64,000 nt of DNA, taken from assembly GCA_002070275.1 (NCBI GenBank), contig MWCY01000015.1:1-64000 (forward strand), given 5' to 3'. Below are positions 9,095 through 17,808 of this stretch, piece by piece. The DNA is from Candidatus Hydrogenedentes bacterium ADurb.Bin170. GTDB taxonomy: Bacteria; Hydrogenedentota; Hydrogenedentia; Hydrogenedentales; CAITNO01. Both the position numbers and the translations under genes were made by a program. Under the pieces are notes generated by a model. That model saw only the letters and a list, made by a program, of their open reading frames with translations. It was not told where the DNA came from and made no database searches. Within the stretch, counting starts at the first letter, position 1, and each line of letters opens with the position of its first letter.

Positions 9095-9312
9095 AGGGTG
9101 GACGTAATGGCGACGTGCGCAGAGACGCCGGGGGGTGGACGTAATGGCGACGTGCGCAGGAATGACGCCGGAGGGTGGACGTAATGGCGACGTGCGCAGG
9201 AATGACGCCGGAGGGTGGACGTAACGGCGGTGTGTGCAGAGACGCCGGAGGGTGGACGTAATGGCGACGTGCGCAGAGACGCCGGAGGGTGGACGTAACG
9301 GCGGTGTGTGCA
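9088..9312. repeat. Six-unit minisatellite with alternating 37- and 40-bp periods
   Basis: Units beginning 'acgccgg' start at 9088, 9125, 9165, 9205, 9242 and 9279, giving spacings of 37, 40, 40, 37 and 37. Length variants differ by joining through 'aga' or 'ggaatg'. Sequence variants carry either 'aatggcgacgtgcgc' or 'aacggcggtgtgtgc'. Units abut directly with no unique spacers, so this is not a CRISPR array. Confidence 0.85.
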
Positions 9313-9373
9313 GGAATCTTAATTCGGGTATGGGCGCCTTTGCTCCGCAGGACTGCGTTCCACACCAAAGTGA

Positions 9374-9400
9374 GTGGACAGAGTGGGCACAGTGGACTGT
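9374..9400. repeat. 9-bp tandem repeat (gtggacaga-like), three units
   Basis: Three diverged units, gtggacaga, gtgggcaca and gtggactgt, in the same position of the composite element as the array at 8027-8053. Confidence 0.7.
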
Positions 9401-9892
9401 GCATTCGGTGTATATCCTCAGCCTTATTTCCTACCTGAGACTTATATGGGTTCCGCACCAAAATGCTCTGGCTCAAAACATACTATCCGCCAGCCTGGGA
9501 ACGCCAATCTCTGTATTGGCAGGGGCGTGTGTGGTCTGTGATGTTGTGTGTATGTCGCGGGACGTATTTCCGATACAGATCCGAGTGACTGTCTTCTTCA
9601 TGACCCGTTTGTGTCGCAATGGGTCGCTTGGCGTTTCTGAACGTTCCGCAGGGCGCTCTAAAACATGCAGCGACTTTATTTAAGAGAAAAGGCTCTCTGG
9701 CATGTATTAAAGAGAAAAGTGTATCTGTTTCCTGTTGAAGTGGCCGCTCTGCTTGCTTTAAGCCCCGGTTCTGTGCTATCTTTTTCTTCTCAGGCAGAGC
9801 CTTCCCAAGGATGAGTTGTGCCTGTTGCTTGATGTGCCCTATCCGGGTCTTTTCTTTTTACAGCCCTGATTTACAAGAAAGATAGAACAAAC

Positions 9893-10627
9893 ATGTCCAC
9901 ACGCAAACCATTTGTAGCCGGCAATTGGAAAATGAATAATTTTGTCGCCGACGCTGTCAGTCTGGCAGAAGGTCTTAAAGCGCTGGTATCGGGCGTGGAC
10001 ACGGTAGATATTGCTGTTTGTCCGACCTATACGTCTCTGTATGCTGTCGGCAAGGTGCTTGCCGGATCCACGATTCAGCTGGGAGCACAGGATGCCTATG
10101 TGAAGGCAAGCGGTGCTTATACCGGCGAAATTTCGCCGCAGATGCTGCAGGATGTGGGCTGCACGTGGACAATCATCGGTCACAGCGAACGTCGCCATAT
10201 TCTGGGCGAAAGCGATGAATTTCTCAATGAAAAGCTGCGCTTTGCGCTGGCGAGCGGTCTGAAAGTCATGTTCTGCATCGGCGAGCTGCTGGAAGAGCGT
10301 AAAGGCGGCACCATGGAAGCGGTGCTTGAACGCCAGACCACGAAGGGACTGGACGGCCTGAGCGCTGATGTGGCGGCGGGCGTGGTGATTGCTTATGAAC
10401 CTGTCTGGGCGGACCAGGCGGAAGACGCCCACATTTTTGTGCGCGGTGTTGTTGAAAAAATGTTCGGCAAAGACTGTGCCGACCGGGTGCGTATTCAATA
10501 CGGTGGCAGCGTGAAGGCCGACAATGCGGCGGAACTCATTGCCCGTGAACATATTGACGGTTTCCTCGTGGGCGGAGCGGCCTTGAAAGCAGACAGTTTT
10601 GCCGCCATTATCAACGCCTGCAAATAA
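9893..10627 (+). CDS. tpiA: Triosephosphate isomerase lacking catalytic loop 6
   Basis: A 244-residue homologue of TpiA, which interconverts dihydroxyacetone phosphate and glyceraldehyde-3-phosphate. The catalytic set is present: N11 and K13 in NWKMN, H97 in GHSERR and E169 in YEPVW. Phosphate-site motifs YGGSV and VGGAAL are also kept. After EPVWA, however, the expected IGTGK-type flexible lid and the next few residues are absent. The chain runs directly into DQAEDAHIF, about nine residues short in frame (junction near 10412). The N- and C-termini are otherwise full length. The upstream ribosome binding site is weak. secG follows 71 bases later. Confidence 0.93.
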   Translation: MSTRKPFVAGNWKMNNFVADAVSLAEGLKALVSGVDTVDIAVCPTYTSLYAVGKVLAGSTIQLGAQDAYVKASGAYTGEISPQMLQDVGCTWTIIGHSERRHILGESDEFLNEKLRFALASGLKVMFCIGELLEERKGGTMEAVLERQTTKGLDGLSADVAAGVVIAYEPVWADQAEDAHIFVRGVVEKMFGKDCADRVRIQYGGSVKADNAAELIAREHIDGFLVGGAALKADSFAAIINACK

Positions 10628-10698
10628 CAGAATCAGAACCCCGGCACTATTCCGGTACCGGGCGGCCCATGAGCCAACTTCGCAAGGGAATGAACAGC

Positions 10699-11289
10699 AT
10701 GTTAAGTATTATCTTCAGCCTGAATACACTCTGGTGGTTGATCCTCCTCCTTTATATTCCGGCGTGTTTTGCTCTGATCATTATCGTGCTTCTTCAAAAA
10801 GGGAAGGGGCAGGGTCTGGCGGGTGCCTTTGGTATGGGCGGCGGCATGGATACGATTTTCGGTCCCCGTTCCTCCAAAAGCCTGCCTCAGAAAATAACCT
10901 ATGCCGGTGCGGCCGTGTTTATGGTTCTTGCCCTTGTCATGTCCATCCTGTCCGGAAAGGTCGGGAAAGCGGCAGCCCCCGAACTTGCTGAAGCACCGGT
11001 TCAGGCGTCTCTTGATGCGCTGTTTGATGGCAGCGCAGCAGAGGCCCCTGCGGATGCCTCGGAGGCCGCTGGCGGTATCACAGAAGTGACGGTGAATCCG
11101 GATACGCCTGCTGAAGGCGCTGTGGCAGCTCCGACGGAGACTGCTGAGGAAGCGGCAGCAGCAGAAGCGCCTGCGGAAGCAGCGGCCGAAACAGCACCTG
11201 CAGCGGCGGCAACAGCAGAAGCGCCTGCGGAGGCAGCAGTTGAAGAGGCTGGCGATAAAGAAGAAGCGGGCGGCGGGCAGGCTGAATAA
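10699..11289 (+). CDS. secG: Preprotein translocase subunit SecG with long Ala/Glu-rich tail
   Basis: A 196-residue protein. The first 80 or so residues are a normal SecG: two membrane helices (about 4-25 and 54-74) around the QKGKGQGLAGAFG loop, which assists SecYEG during export. The rest is a low-complexity tail of Ala, Glu, Pro and Thr (about 90-196), unusual for a protein that is often below 100 residues. ATG 10699 has an AAGGGA site; upstream in-frame starts at 10669 and 10690 lack one. It lies downstream of tpiA and is closed by a terminator. Confidence 0.88.
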   Translation: MLSIIFSLNTLWWLILLLYIPACFALIIIVLLQKGKGQGLAGAFGMGGGMDTIFGPRSSKSLPQKITYAGAAVFMVLALVMSILSGKVGKAAAPELAEAPVQASLDALFDGSAAEAPADASEAAGGITEVTVNPDTPAEGAVAAPTETAEEAAAAEAPAEAAAETAPAAAATAEAPAEAAVEEAGDKEEAGGGQAE

Positions 11290-11327
11290 TCTGTTCCCCC
11301 GCGCTTAAGCATTCAATACTGATCTGT

Positions 11328-11365
11328 ACAGCCCAAGGCATTTTACGCTTTGGGCTGTCTTTTAT
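11328..11365 (+). terminator. Rho-independent terminator after secG
   Basis: A perfect 9-10-bp stem (11328-11336 with 11349-11358) followed by cttttat, 39 bases after the secG stop. It ends the tpiA-secG unit. Confidence 0.85.
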
Positions 11366-11449
11366 AGCACGGCATTCCGGATTACAGTCAGGTATTTTCT
11401 GCTGACAGACGGAAGCAGGCAGGGCAGCTGCTGACTGGAGCACACAGCG

Positions 11450-12703
11450 ATGGATAAAATGGTAATCAGGGGCGGCAACCCTTTACAGGGATCGGTGCAT
11501 GTGCGTGGCGCCAAAAATGCAGCCCTTCCCCTTATGGCGGCGTCGATTCTGGCGGAGACACCGCTCACGCTGCACAACGTTCCTTGTCTTCATGACGTTT
11601 TTTCCATGGACAAGTTGCTGGCATCGATGGGCGTGTACAGTGAATTTACCGGACGCTATATGATTCTGGACAGCAGGGGGATTGTCACTCCTGAAGCGCC
11701 GTACGATCTGGTTCGGAAAATGCGTGCCTCCTTTTTTGTGCTGGGCCCGCTGGTGGCGCGTTTCGGCAGAGCGCGGGTTTCGTTGCCCGGCGGATGTGCC
11801 ATCGGAACACGGCCTGTCGATATCCACCTGAAGGGGCTTGAGGCACTGGGCTGCCGGATAGAGCTTGACGAGGGCTATGTTGTTGCCGAGGGCAAGCTGA
11901 CGGGCGCTTCCTTCGCACTGGATTTTCCCAGTGTCGGCGCCACTGAAACGCTCATGATGGCGGCGACCCGCGCCGAAGGATTGACCCGCCTGTATAACGT
12001 TGCGCGGGAACCTGAAATTGAAGACCTTGCCGCTTGCCTGAACGCCATGGGAGCCCAGATTTCCGGTGCAGGCTCGGATATGATCACGATTGTGGGCGTG
12101 GACAGTCTCAAAGGTGCCGAGCACGAAGTCATCCCCGACCGGATAGAGGCGGGCACTTTTCTGATTGCCGGTGTGGCGACGCACGGTGATGTAACGGTGC
12201 TGAATGCCCGGGCGGATCACCTGCCCGGATTCATAGAAAAACTCCGGGAGATCGGTGCGCAAGTGGATGTGCAGCAGGATCGCATCCGTGCGTCAGCGGC
12301 TAATGGTTATCGTGCGGCGGATATAACCACCCGGCCCTATCCCGGCTTTCCCACCGATCTTCAGGCGCAGACCATGGCATTGCTGACCTGTGCCGAGGGC
12401 GCCAGTATGATCAAAGAAACTGTTTTTGAAAACCGGTTCATGCAGGTTGCAGAACTGAACCGCATGGGTGCCGAGATTGATGTGGACGGGAGCACGGCGC
12501 TGGTGCGGGGGGTCCCCACTCTTATGGGTGCGCCGGTGATGGCAAGCGATCTGCGTGCCAGTGCAGCGCTGGTGATAGCGGGGCTTATGGCGCCGAAAGG
12601 TGAAACGGCAGTGCAGCGGGTTTATCATATTGATCGCGGATACGAGCGCATAGAAGAGCGGCTTGCAGCACTGGGCGCCGATATTGAACGTCGGCGGAAC
12701 TGA
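11450..12703 (+). CDS. murA: UDP-N-acetylglucosamine 1-carboxyvinyltransferase
   Basis: A 417-residue cytoplasmic enzyme transferring enolpyruvate from PEP to UDP-GlcNAc, the first committed step of peptidoglycan synthesis. Visible family hallmarks are GAKNAALP near residue 22, the PEP/fosfomycin-reactive cysteine in [12 protein letters not shown] (about 117), [22 protein letters not shown] and [11 protein letters not shown]. Length is normal. Keeping the cysteine predicts ordinary fosfomycin-type chemistry. It begins a unit with hisD (12-base gap) and hisC. Confidence 0.96.
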   Translation: MDKMVIRGGNPLQGSVHVRGAKNAALPLMAASILAETPLTLHNVPCLHDVFSMDKLLASMGVYSEFTGRYMILDSRGIVTPEAPYDLVRKMRASFFVLGPLVARFGRARVSLPGGCAIGTRPVDIHLKGLEALGCRIELDEGYVVAEGKLTGASFALDFPSVGATETLMMAATRAEGLTRLYNVAREPEIEDLAACLNAMGAQISGAGSDMITIVGVDSLKGAEHEVIPDRIEAGTFLIAGVATHGDVTVLNARADHLPGFIEKLREIGAQVDVQQDRIRASAANGYRAADITTRPYPGFPTDLQAQTMALLTCAEGASMIKETVFENRFMQVAELNRMGAEIDVDGSTALVRGVPTLMGAPVMASDLRASAALVIAGLMAPKGETAVQRVYHIDRGYERIEERLAALGADIERRRN

Positions 12704-12715
12704 CAGAGATACGGT

Positions 12716-14050
12716 ATGGAGCAAGAACCGATTATGAAATTTTTTGATATCCAGTCTCAGGCAGATCTGGAGCAGGTACAACAGTTTATAGTGGACAGTG
12801 CGGATCGGTCTTCCGTGGAAGATTCGGCGGAAGAGCGGCGCAGAAATGTGCAGACACTGATTGACGACGTGCGTCGCCGGGGTGATGCGGCCGTGGCAGA
12901 ATTTACACGGCGCTTTGATCATGTTGATCTGGAGCCGTCTCAGTTTGAATTGACGGAAGAGGACATTGACAGGGCGTGGGACGCTGTGCCCCGACCGGTC
13001 ATCGCCATGCTTGAGCGCGCCCATGAAAACATCCGCAGCTTTCATGCCAAGCATTTGAGAGGATCCTGGGAAGAACATTTGCCCGATGGCTCCATGTACG
13101 GTCAGCGCCTGACCCCGGTGGAAAATGCGGGTGTTTATGTGCCCGGTGGCAAGGCCTTTTATCCTTCATCCGTACTGATGAATATTGCTCCCGCCCGTGT
13201 TGCCGGGGTCAGCGAGATTGTAATGGTGTCACCGCCCAGCTGTGAAGGCTCCATCCATCCCGCAGTCGTTGCTGCAGCCCGTATTGCCGGCGCAACCCGT
13301 ATCTTCCGTGTCGGCGGAGCTCAGGCAATTGCCGCTCTGGCCTACGGTACAGAGCATATTCCGCAGGTGGTCAAGATTACCGGTCCCGGAAATGCCTACG
13401 TCACTGCCGCCAAAGCACTGGTGCGGGGCATTGTGGACATTGACAGCGAAGCAGGTCCCTCCGAGGTGGTCGTTATTGCCGACAAAACCGCCAATCCGCA
13501 CCATGTGGCGGCGGAACTGCTGGCACAGGCTGAGCATGATGAAGAGGCGCTCTGCTTATTATTCACCACGTCCCGGGAAGTCGCGGAAAAGACCCTCGCC
13601 CGTATAGAAGATCGGATGCAGGTGCTGTCCCGCGCCCCCATAATCAGGGAATCGCTGTCCCGTTTCGGAGCCGTGGTGGTTACGCCTGATCTGGAAACGG
13701 CAGTTGCCCTGACCAATCTCTGTGCGCCGGAACACCTGAGTGTGCAGACTGAATATGCGCCCCGGGTTGCGGATAAGGTGACCCATGCGGGTGCGATCAT
13801 GCTGGGCGCCATGACGCCTGTGGCTGTCGGTGATTACTATGCGGGGCCCAATCATATTCTGCCTACCATGCGTCGGGCGCGGTACAGCTCGCCGCTGTCT
13901 GCGGAAGATTTCCGCAAAGTGACCAATGTCATGTTTTTCTCCAAGGAACGGCTCAACCGTGATGCTCATGATATTGAGGAAATGGCACGACTGGAAGGAC
14001 TGGAAGCCCATGCCGAATCGGTGGCAGTGCGGATAAAGGATGTTAATTGA
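12716..14050 (+). CDS. hisD: Histidinol dehydrogenase
   Basis: A 444-residue enzyme oxidising histidinol to histidine in two NAD-dependent steps. Motifs include VPGGKAFYPSSVLMN, FRVGGAQAIAALAYGT, KITGPGNAYV, the zinc-site Q-AEHD segment, APEHL with the catalytic histidine, GDYYAGPNHILPT and the C-terminal EAHAESV. The start could be ATG 12716 or ATG 12734; neither has a strong ribosome binding site. The stop codon overlaps a possible TTG start of hisC. Confidence 0.95.
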   Translation: MEQEPIMKFFDIQSQADLEQVQQFIVDSADRSSVEDSAEERRRNVQTLIDDVRRRGDAAVAEFTRRFDHVDLEPSQFELTEEDIDRAWDAVPRPVIAMLERAHENIRSFHAKHLRGSWEEHLPDGSMYGQRLTPVENAGVYVPGGKAFYPSSVLMNIAPARVAGVSEIVMVSPPSCEGSIHPAVVAAARIAGATRIFRVGGAQAIAALAYGTEHIPQVVKITGPGNAYVTAAKALVRGIVDIDSEAGPSEVVVIADKTANPHHVAAELLAQAEHDEEALCLLFTTSREVAEKTLARIEDRMQVLSRAPIIRESLSRFGAVVVTPDLETAVALTNLCAPEHLSVQTEYAPRVADKVTHAGAIMLGAMTPVAVGDYYAGPNHILPTMRRARYSSPLSAEDFRKVTNVMFFSKERLNRDAHDIEEMARLEGLEAHAESVAVRIKDVN

Positions 14051-14052
14051 CC

Positions 14053-15105
14053 ATGCGTTTCGGTCGAAAAATTTATGAAAGTGTGGAAGGCTATACGCCC
14101 GGCGAACAGCCCCGGGAACCCGGTATTATCAAACTCAATACCAATGAAAACCCCTATCCGCCGTCGCCACGGGTGATCGAAGCGCTTCAGGCACTTACTG
14201 CAGATAGAGCGCGCCGTTATCCGGATCCGCTTGCTTCGGCGCTGTGTCGTGCCTGTGCAGGTGTTTACAATCTGCCGGGTGAGGACTGGCTTGTTGCGGG
14301 AAATGGTATGGACGAACTGCTGGCGCTGGCGCTGCGTGCATTTGTCGACCCCGGGGATACGGTGCTTGCCCTTTATCCTACCTATACGCTGTATGAAGTG
14401 CTTTGCCAGATCCACGACTGCAGGCTGCAGTATATCGAACTTAACGACGAATGGCTTCCGCCTGAATCTTTTTACAAGGAAAAGGGGCGCCTCTGTTTTC
14501 TTACCCGGCCCAATGCACCGACGGGCGTGGCGATGCCCCGGGCGGATGTGGAACGCTTCTGTGCCCAGTTTCCGGGGATTGTGGTGATTGACGAGGCCTA
14601 TGTGGACTTCTGCGATGATCACTGCATGGATTTTCCGCAGCGTTTTGACAACGTCATTGTCATGCGCACTTTTTCAAAGTCCTACAGTCTTGCCGGGATG
14701 CGCATCGGTATCGCTGCTGCCCAGCCGCCCCTGATCCGTGAGTTCATGAAGATCAAAGACTCCTACAATATGAATGCCTGGAGTCAGGCGGCAGCGTTGG
14801 CGGCCGTTGAAGATCAGGCGTATATGCGCAGCTGTGCGGCCAAGGTAAGGGCGACACGGGAACGGCTTCGCGAGGCGCTGATCGGGCTGGGTTTCCGGGT
14901 GCCTCCGGCGCAGACCAATTTTCTGCTGGCGCGTTGGGAGGGAAGTCCGTCGGCGTCGGCCATTTTTGAAAAATTGCGCCGGGAACACCGCATTCTTGTG
15001 CGCTATTTTAACTATCGGCGCCTGGATACCGCCCTTCGGATAACGATCGGAACCGATGAGGAATGCGACGCCCTGGTGGATGCATTGTCCGCAATCCTCC
15101 GTTAA
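14053..15105 (+). CDS. hisC: Histidinol-phosphate aminotransferase
   Basis: A 350-residue fold-type I PLP enzyme converting imidazole-acetol phosphate to histidinol phosphate, the step before histidinol phosphatase and HisD. It shows KLNTNENPYPPSP, GNGMDELL, DEAYVDF, the PLP lysine in TFSKSYSLAGMRIG and the substrate arginine region LRITIGT. The conserved NPNNPTG appears as RPNAPTG. ATG 14053 is used; TTG 14047, overlapping the hisD stop, has better spacing to an AAGGA and is a real alternative. No other his genes are in the window. Confidence 0.93.
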   Translation: MRFGRKIYESVEGYTPGEQPREPGIIKLNTNENPYPPSPRVIEALQALTADRARRYPDPLASALCRACAGVYNLPGEDWLVAGNGMDELLALALRAFVDPGDTVLALYPTYTLYEVLCQIHDCRLQYIELNDEWLPPESFYKEKGRLCFLTRPNAPTGVAMPRADVERFCAQFPGIVVIDEAYVDFCDDHCMDFPQRFDNVIVMRTFSKSYSLAGMRIGIAAAQPPLIREFMKIKDSYNMNAWSQAAALAAVEDQAYMRSCAAKVRATRERLREALIGLGFRVPPAQTNFLLARWEGSPSASAIFEKLRREHRILVRYFNYRRLDTALRITIGTDEECDALVDALSAILR

Positions 15106-15144
15106 ATCATCAAAGTTTTTTCGGACACAAAGTTTTTTTTCGGA

Positions 15145-15173
15145 TTGTCTTCTGAAAAAGTATGTGTTATCAT
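15145..15173 (+). promoter_or_regulatory. Predicted sigma70 promoter of the SGNH/Ig surface protein
   Basis: TTGTCT (15145-15150), a 17-bp spacer and TATCAT (15168-15173). The implied leader is about 85 bases before ATG 15267, which has an AAGGAG site. Confidence 0.5.
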
Positions 15174-15266
15174 AAACAGTGCATTACGTTCATTATAGCA
15201 GGTGCATAAGTGGTTGGATGTCACACCACCGACATGCGCTTCAGGTATTAAAAGGAGTGTTTTCAT

Positions 15267-17558
15267 ATGTGTACATCTGGTATCTGTAAAGGGAGAGCTG
15301 TGATTTCCCTGCTTGTTGCGGTTGTTCTGATCGGCTGCTTTTCCGCTTCCGCTTTGACGGATCCTGTACCGAGGATTCTTTTTGTAGGCGACAGCTGGAC
15401 GACCTTCATGCTGGCGTTCAAATCCTTCCGCTCGGTCTTTGCTGAGGATCCCGAACTTGTCCGCTGGGTTGAAGTTGGCAACCGTACGGCGGAAGCGGGC
15501 GGTCGTGTCTGGGAAATGCTCGAACGTCCGTATCTTTCCATTGTGACGGAGGAGCTGATGCGTTACCCCAATGTGGACGTGGTAGTAATCACGCTGGGCG
15601 GCAACGATCTTCTGCGGGGACTCAAAGGCGGCAATCCGAGCAATCCCACTCAGAAAGTGAGCATTAAAGACTGTTTTAATCGACCGGAGTTTTCCGGCGA
15701 CCCCGATGCCTGCCTTCAGAATCTGGCTGATGAACTGGAAGAGCAGATCAGCATTGTGGTGGATCATATTCTGTCGGTTCGCCCGGATATCCGTGTGGCG
15801 ATCCTCAGTTACGACTACGCAGCCCGTGCACCCCGTCCCGGCGACAACTTCACGATCGAACAGCAGCACAATGCCTTTGTTGCCGCCGATCTGGGAAAAT
15901 ATGCGGTAGCCCTTGCCCGTGACCGGGTCGAATATGTCAATAACTACGGTCTTATGCAGTATATCTATGGTGTTCCGGAAGCGGAGCCGCCCATTGCGCC
16001 CGGCGTTGCACCTTATCCTTGTGATACACCGGATCCCGGCACCTGCGCCTTCTGGCCCGGCGGCTATCCCCAGTATCTTGCGCCACTGGAAAGCTACATT
16101 GATCAGGACATCCACCTGACTGCCGAAGGCTATAGGCATGTGGCACAGCGTGCTGTGGATATGTTTATCGGCGAATGGCTGAGCTATCCCAAAGCGCTGG
16201 AAATCAAGCCGCTCCAGAATAAAGCAATCTATCAGTTTGACGTGACCTTCTCTCATCCGGTGAACGGTGTGGATCTGAGCGATTTTGAAGTCTTTATCAA
16301 GGACAAGGCCGGTCTCAAGGCAATGGATGTCATTAACGTGGTGCAGGCCGATGCCGAAGGGATTGTCTACACGGTGACGGTCGACATGGACGGCAGCGAA
16401 CAGGTCGCTTATATTCGCGTGCTGGATGATGACTCGATTACCCGTAAGGATACGGGTGTTGCGCTGGGCGGTCCCGGTGCCGGCAACGGCTTCTTCGAAT
16501 ACAACGGACTTTATGAATTCCAGGATATGATTGCAGCAGCCGATGACGATTTCAGAGGCGCCTTGAATTATCTTTATATGGCGTCTCAGGCTTATGAGCA
16601 TATGCTGGGTGAATTCGGCTTCAGCTTTAATCCCGATCTGCTCGATGCGAACGGCGATCTCCTGAAAGATGGAAGTCTCAGTGATCCTTATGTGATCCCG
16701 GGCAATGGCATGCTGGATCTCTGGGAATTCATGGTTATTGATGCCATTTTGAAACGCCCGAACCTTGATCTCAGCGCTACGGGCGGTGTAACCCATGCGG
16801 CTATTAAGCATGCCTGGGAGGAGCAGATTGCTTCCATTCAGGAGGCATTGGGCGGCATCGGAGGTCTGGCGGATATTATCTTCCCCGGAATGGATACCAT
16901 GCTTGCCGGTTTCCAGATGCTTGGTGATAAAGATTCCAACTTTCTGGTTACAACATTAGTGATGCTTCTGGGAGATATTGAAGAATTCCCCACCAATATG
17001 AATCCCGGCGCGTTGCTGTCTTATGATCCTGTCGAGCCCGATCTGGAAGTCTTTCCCAAGCATTGGCTTGCTTCCAACGGCGATGCTGATGGGGACGGCT
17101 GGAACAACCTGAAAGAATATGTCTATTTCGCACCGGACGGATTAACTGCTTATATCAATGCAGTTCTGGATCCTGCTGCGCAGCCTAATCTGGGCGGAGG
17201 CTCCTATGAGGAAGGTGACTTTGTGCGCATCGGCATGTTTGACCGCTGCAAATATAATTCTACTTTCCAGTGGTATAAAGACGGTGTGCTTCTTGTTGAC
17301 GAGCCCGGAAAAATAACGGGCACCAACGCAAGAGCGCTCAATCTTCATTCCGTGGGTCCTGAAGATGCGGGCGCATATACCTGCGAATATATTCAGCCGA
17401 AAACGCAAGGCGTCTATCCTTCTGCCGTCTACGGTCCCATCCAGGTGACCGTTACCGAGGAACGCGAGATGCCTGCTACCGGCGGTCTTGGTCTGGCGAT
17501 CCTTCTGGCACTTGGTACGGTCGGCGGTACTGCTGTTCTGCGCAAAAAGCAGAAATAG
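15267..17558 (+). CDS. Secreted SGNH hydrolase with Ig-like domains and C-terminal anchor signal
   Basis: A 763-residue modular surface protein. A signal sequence (about 1-29) contains LIGC, so it could be a lipoprotein or a signal peptidase I substrate. The SGNH/GDSL esterase domain (about 36-310) has GDSW (S43), LGGND near 113 and the Asp-x-His of QDIHLTAEGY near 283. A beta-sandwich of the 'LDDDSI..LGGPGAGNG' type follows (about 320-415). EF-hand/dockerin-like turns (NGD.., DADGDGWNNLKEY) and an Ig-like domain with FQWYKDGVLL come next. The tail is MPATG, a hydrophobic helix and RKKQK, like a sortase/exosortase sorting signal. The substrate is unknown; carbohydrate or peptidoglycan esters are plausible. 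Confidence 0.8.
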   Translation: MCTSGICKGRAVISLLVAVVLIGCFSASALTDPVPRILFVGDSWTTFMLAFKSFRSVFAEDPELVRWVEVGNRTAEAGGRVWEMLERPYLSIVTEELMRYPNVDVVVITLGGNDLLRGLKGGNPSNPTQKVSIKDCFNRPEFSGDPDACLQNLADELEEQISIVVDHILSVRPDIRVAILSYDYAARAPRPGDNFTIEQQHNAFVAADLGKYAVALARDRVEYVNNYGLMQYIYGVPEAEPPIAPGVAPYPCDTPDPGTCAFWPGGYPQYLAPLESYIDQDIHLTAEGYRHVAQRAVDMFIGEWLSYPKALEIKPLQNKAIYQFDVTFSHPVNGVDLSDFEVFIKDKAGLKAMDVINVVQADAEGIVYTVTVDMDGSEQVAYIRVLDDDSITRKDTGVALGGPGAGNGFFEYNGLYEFQDMIAAADDDFRGALNYLYMASQAYEHMLGEFGFSFNPDLLDANGDLLKDGSLSDPYVIPGNGMLDLWEFMVIDAILKRPNLDLSATGGVTHAAIKHAWEEQIASIQEALGGIGGLADIIFPGMDTMLAGFQMLGDKDSNFLVTTLVMLLGDIEEFPTNMNPGALLSYDPVEPDLEVFPKHWLASNGDADGDGWNNLKEYVYFAPDGLTAYINAVLDPAAQPNLGGGSYEEGDFVRIGMFDRCKYNSTFQWYKDGVLLVDEPGKITGTNARALNLHSVGPEDAGAYTCEYIQPKTQGVYPSAVYGPIQVTVTEEREMPATGGLGLAILLALGTVGGTAVLRKKQK

Positions 17559-17583
17559 GCTGCCGGGCTGCATTTGAAATCCC

Positions 17584-17620
17584 GCCGCCCTGTTCATTGA
17601 GCGGGGCGGCTTTTTTATTT
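17584..17620 (+). terminator. Rho-independent terminator after the SGNH/Ig gene
   Basis: A GC-rich stem (17584-17590 with 17604-17610) followed by six T residues, 25 bases after the stop. Confidence 0.9.
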
Positions 17621-17808
17621 CCGGAAAGCGCTTTAAAAAGCGTTGCGTCGGGCTTTGGAGCCTTGTTCTTTAGTATGATAGACTTTCCGGACTGAATTAA
17701 GGCGGTGATTTTTCGAAAGAACGCCGAAGTTTTGTCCTTATTCTCTTACATGTAGTTCCGGACATCTTCGTAACGTCCGCGAACAATGGTATGAACCAAG
17801 GAGTGGTT

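Larger units (their letters stand above)
7794..9640. repeat. Composite intergenic repeat block between fba and tpiA
   Basis: The 7506-9892 interval contains no credible gene; 7506-7790 and 9650-9892 are ordinary spacer holding the two upstream regions. The middle is layered repeats. A segment of about 240 bp at 8018-8260 returns, diverged, at about 9358-9600. A segment is exactly duplicated at 8256-8627 and 8723-9094. Inverted 20-bp palindromes of the form attcctgc-NNNN-gcaggaat occur at 7874-7893, 8416-8435, 8600-8619, 8883-8902 and 9067-9086. These resemble the widespread REP-like 'GTCATTCCTGC' elements. Short frames here are proline-rich translations of repeats, so I call no gene. Confidence 0.85.

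Noticed and set aside
9088-9312. Possible CRISPR array
   Set aside because: Units abut without unique spacers and no cas genes are present; it is a minisatellite.
7905-9683. Several 70-190-codon frames in the fba-tpiA interval
   Set aside because: They are proline- or arginine-rich translations of tandem and REP-like repeats, and the same frame recurs in both copies of the duplication.
7506-9892. Insertion sequence
   Set aside because: No transposase frame and no terminal inverted repeats with target duplications could be seen; only non-coding repeats.
15102-16811. 569-codon open frame on the minus strand
   Set aside because: It is antisense to the SGNH/Ig gene, whose motifs and signals are clear, and its translation shows no family motifs.
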